From Bacteroidales bacterium (GTDB lineage: Bacteria > Bacteroidota > Bacteroidia > Bacteroidales > ML635J-15), in the NCBI GenBank assembly GCA_028696755.1, contig JAQVGK010000020.1, positions 1 through 14,990 on the forward strand: 14,990 nt of DNA, given 5' to 3'. The notes below the pieces were generated by a model that worked only from the letters and a program-made list of their open reading frames with translations, did no database searches and was not told where the DNA came from. Positions within the stretch are counted from its first letter, which is position 1. Each line of letters opens with the position of its first letter. Below, piece by piece: positions 1-8,200 of this stretch. Made by a program: the position numbers and the translations under genes.

Positions 1-110
1 GCCTGCACATAAACATTATGCACCATGGTCTTACCATTGATGTTAACCAGAGGCTTTCCGGGAAACCTTGTAGATCCATATCTGGCAGGAATAATCGCTA
101 TAAAATCCAT
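1..110 (-). CDS. kdsB: 3-deoxy-manno-octulosonate cytidylyltransferase (CMP-Kdo synthetase), N-terminal part
   Basis: Read on the minus strand, the ATG at 110-108 opens a frame that runs off the left edge after 36 codons plus two bases. It begins [20 protein letters not shown], followed by [16 protein letters not shown]. The IIPAR-x-x-STR-x-PGKPL signature and the following INGK-x-M are the hallmark N-terminus of KdsB, where the nucleotide (CTP) is bound. The enzyme couples CTP and Kdo to give CMP-Kdo and pyrophosphate, the activated sugar for the inner core of lipopolysaccharide in the cytoplasm, so it implies a Gram-negative outer membrane. The start is well fixed because family members begin within a few residues of this motif. 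It is divergent from the membrane protein gene at 191. NeuA-type cytidylyltransferases share part of the motif, but the STRFPGKPL form favours KdsB. Only the first sixth or so of the usual roughly 250 residues is visible. Confidence 0.93.
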   Translation of the reverse strand, partial: MDFIAIIPARYGSTRFPGKPLVNINGKTMVHNVYVQ

Positions 111-190
111 AGATAAAATTTTGGGCTTAAAATTACACATTTTTATGTTTTAACTCCATTTATTCATTATAAAAGTTTTATTTTGTAATT

Positions 191-1270
191 ATGATCGAAA
201 ACGATGATAAAACATTACGTAATTTTAAGTCGAACAGGGTAATATTACCCGCTGTTCTTGGTTTGGGTATTGTTGCCTGGTTTATATACAGAGATTTTAA
301 CAAAATCGATTTCAATCTTTTTGATCTTTCATACATAAGTTTTGTATTCTTACTGTTGGCTTTGGGGATGATGTTTTTCAGGGACTTTGGTTATGTTTTA
401 AGAATGCGGGTTTTGTCGGAGAAACAACTTAGTTGGAAACAATGCATAAAAATTGTCTTTCTTTGGGAATTCGGATCTGCAATTACTCCATCGGCTGTTG
501 GGGGAACAGCTTTAGCAACCTTGTTTTTATGGAAGGAAGGTCTTAATGCAGGGAAGAGCACTTCAATTGTTTTGGCAACATCATTTCTCGATGAATTGTA
601 TTTTAGCTTAATGTTTCCGCTAATTATTCTTCTTTTCAGTAAATCGCAGATATTTGTTACTGACGAAAATAGCCAGTTCGTAAGAAATCTCTTCGGTTTT
701 GCTATGGCCGGATATAGCGTAAAACTTGCATGGACAATTCTTATGGCCTATTCAATTTTGATCAATCCAAAATTTCTGGCTGGAATGTTAAAAGGGATTT
801 TCAAATTACGATTTTTAAAAAAATGGAAGGATTCTGCAAATCAAACAGCGCTCGATTTTGAAACTGCAAACCGCGAATTCAGAACTAAGGGTTTTAAATT
901 CTGGCTAAAATCTTTTTTTGCAACTTTTATTTCGTGGACTGCCCGATACTGGGTTTTAAATTTTTTACTTGTTGGAATGATGTTTTCGATAGTAGCTAAT
1001 AATGCAGGAATTTCGATTTCGGAACATATGCTGATTTTTGCTCGCCAGCTTGTTATGTGGATAATTATGCTCGTAATGCCTAGCCCGGGAGGAAGCGGAT
1101 TTGTTGAAACAATTTTTACTTCTTTTATGTCAGATTTTGTTCCTGTCACCGGATTTGCAATTATCATGGCGCTTATTTGGCGAATGGTTACTTATTACCC
1201 ATATTTGATTATCGGTGCTATCATTGCTCCAGGTTGGCTAAACAAGAATTTCAGAAAAAAAACAAAATAA
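191..1270 (+). CDS. Lysylphosphatidylglycerol synthase TM-region / UPF0104 family membrane protein (flippase-like)
   Basis: A 359-residue polytopic inner-membrane protein with many hydrophobic segments, for example around residues 18-33, 47-63, 137-149, 167-190, 241-268, 284-296 and 321-346. Two conserved family blocks are visible. One is SAVGGTALATLFLWKEG (residues 101-117), followed by a conserved aspartate at 134. The other is the late MPSPGGSGFVE block (296-306). These match the membrane half of MprF-type lysylphosphatidylglycerol synthases and the stand-alone UPF0104/YbhN-like proteins. No C-terminal aminoacyl-transferase domain is present, so this is the stand-alone form; lipid flipping or transport is the usual proposal, but the substrate is unknown. 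The ATG at 191 precedes the first hydrophobic segment by a short charged tail (MIENDDKTLR), as expected. No Shine-Dalgarno is seen, which is normal in Bacteroidota. The phosphoesterase gene follows 72 bp downstream on the same strand and could be co-transcribed. Confidence 0.85.
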   Translation: MIENDDKTLRNFKSNRVILPAVLGLGIVAWFIYRDFNKIDFNLFDLSYISFVFLLLALGMMFFRDFGYVLRMRVLSEKQLSWKQCIKIVFLWEFGSAITPSAVGGTALATLFLWKEGLNAGKSTSIVLATSFLDELYFSLMFPLIILLFSKSQIFVTDENSQFVRNLFGFAMAGYSVKLAWTILMAYSILINPKFLAGMLKGIFKLRFLKKWKDSANQTALDFETANREFRTKGFKFWLKSFFATFISWTARYWVLNFLLVGMMFSIVANNAGISISEHMLIFARQLVMWIIMLVMPSPGGSGFVETIFTSFMSDFVPVTGFAIIMALIWRMVTYYPYLIIGAIIAPGWLNKNFRKKTK

Positions 1271-1342
1271 AATCTAATCAATTCTCTTTTACTATTTTTT
1301 TGTGCCGAATATTCTTATTTTTACATTGTTTAAAGATTCGCT

Positions 1343-2104
1343 ATGAAGTTTCAATTTTGTTCCGACCTGCACATAGAATTTCAGCAGAATAAAGATTTTC
1401 TAAAGAAAAATCCTCTTGTTCCAAAAGCTGAAGTATTGCTCTTGGCCGGAGATATTGGGTTGCTTTTTGAGCTTCATAGATACAAGGATTTTTTTTCTTG
1501 GATTTCCGACAATTTCAGACAAACCTATTGGGTTCCAGGCAATCACGAGTATTATAATTATGAAATGACTGCTAAACAAGAGTCGTTTAGCGAGAAAATT
1601 ACCGACAACCTAATTCTTACAAACAATACAGTGTTTTACGAAGGCGATGTAAAAATTATTGCATCAACACTCTGGTCGAAAATTGGAGATAGAAATCATG
1701 GAATGATAGAGTATAACATGAACGATTTTCGTGTAATCCGTTACCGCGGATGGCAATTAACAGCAGCAATTTTTAACGAGTTGCACAAGAACTGTCTAGG
1801 CTTTATCACATCCGAGTTAAAAAACAATGACCAAACCACAAAAAGCATTGTTCTTACTCATCATATCCCCACATTTTTAAATTACCCAGAGCGGTTCAAA
1901 AACGATGTTTTAAACGATGCTTTTGCTGTCGAGCTCTTCGACCTAATCGAAAAACATGGACCCGATGTATGGGTTTATGGGCATCATCATCAAAACATAA
2001 AAGATTTTCATATTGGAAAAACTCTTTTGGTAAATAATCAATTGGGTTATGTAAAATACGGCGAAAACGAGAAGTTTAGAAGAGATGCCGTGTTTGAAGT
2101 TTAG
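1343..2104 (+). CDS. Calcineurin-like metallophosphoesterase
   Basis: A 253-residue cytoplasmic protein with no signal peptide or membrane segment. All the metal-binding blocks of the calcineurin-like phosphoesterase fold are present in order: D8 and H10 in SDLH (residues 7-10), D37 in GDIG (36-39), N67 and H68 in GNHEY (66-70), H173/H174 in THHIP (172-176), and H214/H216 in GHHHQN (213-218). Such enzymes use two metal ions to hydrolyse phosphomono- or diesters. The substrate cannot be read from the sequence, and the set ranges from nucleotide and cyclic-nucleotide esterases to nucleases and lipid phosphatases. The start is set by the first beta strand (KFQFCSDLH) beginning directly after the Met. 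Length and motif spacing look complete. It has no evident functional link to the giant secreted proteins downstream; a 133-bp gap containing a good promoter separates them. Confidence 0.88.
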   Translation: MKFQFCSDLHIEFQQNKDFLKKNPLVPKAEVLLLAGDIGLLFELHRYKDFFSWISDNFRQTYWVPGNHEYYNYEMTAKQESFSEKITDNLILTNNTVFYEGDVKIIASTLWSKIGDRNHGMIEYNMNDFRVIRYRGWQLTAAIFNELHKNCLGFITSELKNNDQTTKSIVLTHHIPTFLNYPERFKNDVLNDAFAVELFDLIEKHGPDVWVYGHHHQNIKDFHIGKTLLVNNQLGYVKYGENEKFRRDAVFEV

Positions 2105-2176
2105 TTCTTTATCTAATAAAAATTATTTTCTGCACATTTTTTGCTGAACCATCGTCCTCAATGCAAATTTTAACAA

Positions 2177-2204
2177 TTGACTATTTAATTATTTAATATA
2201 TTTG
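2177..2204 (+). promoter_or_regulatory. Bacteroidota-type promoter of the 2604-aa secreted protein gene
   Basis: TTG at 2177-2179 and TATATTTG at 2197-2204 are separated by 17 bp, matching the Bacteroidota housekeeping promoter form (-33 TTG, -7 TAnnTTTG). Transcription would start near 2209-2212, giving a leader of about 26-29 nt before the ATG at 2238. The leader is A-rich (gtgaaaaaatcaaattataa) without a Shine-Dalgarno, as is usual in the phylum. This is the only full match to the consensus that I found in the intergenic gaps. Confidence 0.6.
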
Positions 2205-2237
2205 TATCTTGTTTGTGAAAAAATCAAATTATAACCT

Positions 2238-5200
2238 ATGAAAAAACTGTTTACGCTTTTAGCTGTGCTATTTATTTGCTCAATCTCATTTTCTCAGAGC
2301 ATAACCGTTACTTCTCCAAACGGAGCCGAAGTTTTACCTGGATGTACGGTAAAAACTATTACATGGAATTCATCAGGAACCACTGATTACTATTCAATCG
2401 ATTATTCGACTGATAACGGACTTACCTGGACATCAATCACCAGTTTTTACAACACTGTTGCCAGAACATATAACTGGACAGTTCCAAACACTTCCTCTGG
2501 TGTTTGCCTTATAAGAATCAAGGATTCAAATAATTCATCAGTAAGTGACCTTAGTGATGCAGTATTTACGATAACATCGCCTTTAACAGTATTACAACCA
2601 AATGGAGGCGAAACGTGGCAGGGAAGCACAGCTAAAAGTATCAACTTTACAGCAAGCGGCACATCAAATTATTACGATATTAGTTATTCGATTGATGCCG
2701 GATCGAACTGGACAACAATTGCAAACAATACATATAACACATCTGGAACATACAACTGGAGTGTGCCAAACTCCCCGTCAACAAATTGCCTGGTTAAGAT
2801 TAGAGATCACTCCAATTCTTGTATGACAGATGTCAGTAATGGTCTGTTTGAAATTACTGCAGCGGCCTCATCAGTTACTGTTACTTCACCAAATGGTGGT
2901 GAAACATGGTATGTGGGTCAGTCAAAATCCATTACCTGGACAGCTTCGAACACTACAAATTATTATAATATTGATTACTCTATTGATAACGGGTTGTCCT
3001 GGACATCTCTAGCCAGTTCTTACTATGCTGTTACCGGCACTTTTTCGTGGACAATTCCAAACACGCCTTCGGCAAATTGCAGAGTTAGAGTAACTGATGC
3101 GAACAATGTACCTGTTACCGATATGAGCAATGCAGTATTTACAATTGCTTCTCCGTATATTACAATTTTAAGTCCTAACGGTGGTGAAAACCTGGAATCG
3201 TGTTACGGAGAATACATAAATTTTCAATGCGGAGGCACTTCTAATTACTACAGGATAGAATATTCTATAAATAATGGTATTAGCTGGACTACAATAACAT
3301 CATCTTATTACTCTTCCAGTTCTAATATTTCTTATTTATGGAGTACCATTCCTCAAAACAATTCTTCGAGTTGTTTGATAAGAGTTACCGATACTGGAAA
3401 TGCATCTGTTCTGGATCAAAGTGATGCAACGTTTACAATATTACCCAACGATGAAATAATAGTAACAAGCCCCAACGGAGGAGAATCATGGCAAGTAGGA
3501 AGCTCTCATGTTATTTCATGGGTTTCAGCACCAAGTTCAACAAGATACTATGTTTACTATTCTGTAAATGGGGGCTCCAGTTGGACGTACATTACCAATA
3601 CCACATCAACCAGCTATAACTGGACTGTTCCGGATAATGAATCTTCAAATACATTAATCAAAATTGTTGACTATAACAATACTTGCATATATGATATCAG
3701 CGATTCTGAATTTGCTATTGCACCACCCACGCCAATAATAACAGTAACTAATCCCAACACTTCGAGCACACTTTTTCAGGGGAACGGCATAAGCATTTCA
3801 TGGACTTCTCAGTATGTAGAATCTCCATATGTGGCAATAGACTATTCTATTGATAATGGTAATAACTGGATATCAATTGTTACTGTAACAGAAAACGATG
3901 GATCATATCCATGGACAATACCAACGGTATTAAGTTCACAATGTCTTGTTCGCGTTTCGGAATACAATAATCCGGCAGTATTTGACACAAGCAATACCAC
4001 TTTTACAATTGCGGCGCCTTTTGTAACGGTAACTTCACCTAACGGTGGTGAAGTTTTCGGAGGTTGCGATTCACATACTATAACATACATAAAAGGAGGT
4101 ATCGGTAGTTATGTTAAATTAGAATATTCAACCGATAATGGATCAACATGGAATATTATCACGAGCAGCACATCTGCTTCTGGTTCGTACACTTGGAATC
4201 CTGTTGCCGACAATCCTTCGACACAATGCCTTATAAGAGTGTCAGATGCCTCTAATTCATCGGTAAATGATTTAAGCAATGCAGTTTTCACTATTCAGGA
4301 AAATGACGATATTTTTGTAACATCACCAAACGGAGGAGAATCACTTGAAGTGGCATCTTCTGTTACAATTACCTGGGTTGCTGCCCCTGGCCATTCTCAT
4401 TTCGGACTTTACTACTCTATCAACAATGGTACAAGTTGGTCCACAATTTCATCGAGCCTCTATACAACCAGTTATACTTGGACAGTTCCCAATGCTCCGT
4501 CAACGACATGCCTGATTAAGGTTGTTGATTATGACAACAGCTGCATTTATGATAAATCAGATGCTGTATTCAGCATTGAGCCTCCAGACCCTATAATTAC
4601 TGTAACAAGTCCAAACACTTCAACTACTTTGTATGTTGCAAACACTTATAACATAACCTGGAGTCATCAATATGATGATGTTAGTTTTGTAAAAATTGAT
4701 TATTCTACGGATAATGGATCTAACTGGACTAACGTAGTTGCTGTAACTGAGAATGACGGTTCTTACGCATGGACAGTTCCAAACACACCATCCAATCAAT
4801 GTTTGGTAAGGGTTTACGAATATGATAACATGAGCTTGATTGATCAGAGTGATGTAAATTTCACCATTGCTCCTGCATATATTATTCTGAACCAGCCAAA
4901 CGGTGGTGAGGTTATGACCGGCTGTGGCACTTATAACATTACATGGACACGTGGTGGAACTGGAAATTATTTTAAAATTGAATATTCTCTCGATAATGGA
5001 AACACATGGAACAATATAAATTCAAGTTATTATGCATCGGGCACAACAGGCTCTTATACATGGTCTCCTCTTATTAATCAAAGTTCGGTTAACTGTCTTA
5101 TTCGAGTAAGTGATGCATATAACCTTGCAACATCAGACGTTAGTAATGCTGTATTTACAATAAACCCAAATACAAATATTATTGTTACTGCACCTAATGG

Positions 5201-8200
5201 AGGACAAAATCTTGAAATTGGTGATACCTATCAGATTACGTGGGTATCCGCCGGAAGTTCAACTCAATTCAGAGTTTATTACTCAACCGACAATGGAACA
5301 ACATGGTACACTATTACATCCAGTACATCATATAACTATTACAACTGGACAGTTCCAAATGCTGTTTCGTCTCAATGCTTAATTAGAGTAGATGATTACT
5401 CTAACTCGTGTATCAGAGATTACAGCGATGCTGTTTTTTCAATCTCAGAGCCTGCACCAAACATCACAGTTACAAATCCAAACTCATCCTCTACTTTATA
5501 TTATAATGCGACCACAAATATTGCATGGACAAGCGAATTTACAACTTCTGAGTTTGTTACAATAGAATACAGTACCGATAATGGTTCCAACTGGACAACA
5601 ATTGCATCGCCAACACAAGATGACGGTTCTTATTCGTGGACAGTTCCACAAACAGCATCAACAGAATGCCTCGTTAAAGTAAGCGAATATGGTAACCCTG
5701 CAGTTTACGATGTTAGTAATGTTAACTTTACTATTGCTGCTCCTTTTATAACTGTTACTTATCCAAATGGCGGAGAAACTCTTGACGGATGCAGCTCGTC
5801 AACTATAACCTGGACAAAAGGAGGTACTTCGAATTATTATAAATTCGAATATTCATTAAATAATGGAATCGACTGGACTCTTATTTCTTCATCATATTAC
5901 ACAACAGGAACTAGCTACACTTGGAATCCTGTTGCCGATTTCGGATCAACAAATGCACTTTTCAGAGTTTCGGATGCTAATTATACAATGGCAACTGATC
6001 AAAGTGATAATGTTTTTACACTTATTAAAAACGATGATATCGTTATTACATATCCAAACGGAGGAGAAGATTTTGAAACAGGAACTTCAAAAACTCTTAC
6101 ATGGGTTGCTGACCCATCTGTTACCAGATTTTATGTATATTACTCAACAAATTCCGGTAGTAGCTGGACCTATATAACAAATACAACTTATAATTATTAT
6201 AATTGGACTATTCCGGCAGGTGTTTCGGATCATTGCTTAATCAAAGTAAGTGATTATAATAACTCATGTAAATACGACATTTCAGATTCTGAATTCAGCA
6301 TTACTCCGCCAACACCAACAATAACTGTTAGCAACCCTAATTCTGCAACTACACTTTACTTTACTAAAACAACAACAATCTCATGGTCTTCTCAATATCT
6401 GAGCTCGTCATTTGTGGTTATTGATTACACCTACGATGACGGTATTACTTGGAATACAATTGCCAATGCCACTGAAAACGACGGAAGTTATGTATGGACA
6501 ATACCGGAAACAATATCCTCACTTTGTAGAGTTAGAGTATCCGAATATCAAAACCCTACGGTATATGATGAAAGTAATGTCGACTTTGCTATTGCATATC
6601 CTTATATAACAGTAGTTTCTCCTAATGGAGGGGAAGTATATGAAGGATGCGAATCAACAACAATCAGCTGGACTCGTGCCGGAGTAAGCAATCTTTACAA
6701 GTTTGAGTATTCAACAAATGGAGGAAGCACATGGACAGTAATCAATAGTTCTTATTCCACAACAGGCACATCTTATACTTGGTCTCCTCTTCCCGACATG
6801 ACATCTTCAAACTGTATGATAAAAGTTAGTGATGCTTCATATCTTAACGCAACTGATGTAAGTAATGCAGCATTCACAATTAATAAAAATGAAGATATTA
6901 TTCTTACTTCGCCTAACGGAGGTGAATTCTGGCAGGTTGGTACCTCAAAAACAATAACCTGGGTTTCTGCTCCAACCAGCACACAATTCAGGGTTTATTA
7001 TTCTATCGACGGAGGGACCAATTACACACTGATTAACACAACATCAGGAACTTCTCTCAATTGGACAATTCCGAATCTTCCTTCATCAACCTGTAAGATT
7101 AAGGTTGTAGATTATAACAACTCCTGTATTTATGATGCAAGCGATGAATACTTTGCAATAATTCCGGCAGATGTTGCACTTACATATCCTAACGGAGGAC
7201 AGACTCTTTATTATGGTTCGACCAGTTCAATAACTTGGACTAACCAGTATATAAATTCGAATTTTGTTAAACTTGAATATTCTGTCAACAATGGAGCATC
7301 TTGGGAAATTATTGCCGAAGTTACAAATAATTCAGGTTCATATTCCTGGTCTGTTCCAAACGACTTTAGCACACAATGTCTGGTAAAAGTTAGCCAGTAT
7401 AACGACCCTGACGTTTTTGATATTAGCGATAATGTTTTCACCATTGCTCCGTCCATTGTTTTACAAACGCCGAATGGTGACGGTGGAGCAGAAGTATGGA
7501 GAGTTTGTACCGAAACAAGTATTGTATGGTCGGCAAATGGTGACGGCAATTATTTTAAAATAGAATATTCTATTAATAATGGACTAACATGGTCAACAAT
7601 AGCATCAAATTACTACAACACTTCATCTTTAATCAGTTATAACTGGACCTTACCAAACACACCATCTACAGAGTGTATAGTAAGAATTACAGATGTCAAC
7701 AATACAATAAAAACCGATGCTAGTGATGCCACATTTACAATATCGCCGGCTATTAATATTACTTCTCCAAACGGCGGAGAAAGCATAACTGGAGGCTCTC
7801 CTTACGGAATTATATGGACATCGGATGGAGTATCAAACTATTATAACATTGATTACAGTACAAACGGAGGTTCAACATGGACAAGTATTTGTTACAATCA
7901 GTCGATTGCAACAAATAGCTATACATGGAACGTACCATCGGTTATTTCATCAAATTGCTTAGTCAGAATTATTGATAATGTTAACACATGTAAAACCGAT
8001 GTTAGCAATCAGGTATTTGCAATTGGTACATCTGCAGCTAATATTACAGTTACATATCCTGACGGTGGCGAAACTTTGGATGCTTGTACTACTGAAACCA
8101 TTGAATGGACCAGCACCGGGACATCAGACAGTTATAATATCTACTATTCTGTAAACAGCGGCGCAACTTGGGTTTCTATTGCGAGCAATTATTCAACTCT

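Noticed and set aside
179..185. TATTTTG as a -7 element for the gene at 191.
   Set aside because: It is one base shorter than TAnnTTTG and lies five bases before the start codon, which would leave almost no leader.
841..1167. Minus-strand open frame of 108 codons opposite the membrane protein gene.
   Set aside because: The plus-strand frame has clear family motifs; the minus-strand product has no recognisable features.
1177..1392. Plus-strand open frame overlapping the end of the membrane protein gene and the start of the phosphoesterase gene.
   Set aside because: It overlaps two well-supported genes in another frame and its product looks like out-of-frame translation.
7211..7549. Minus-strand open frame of 112 codons within the Ig-like array.
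   Set aside because: Antisense shadow of the repeats; similar minus-strand frames occur at other repeats of the same array.
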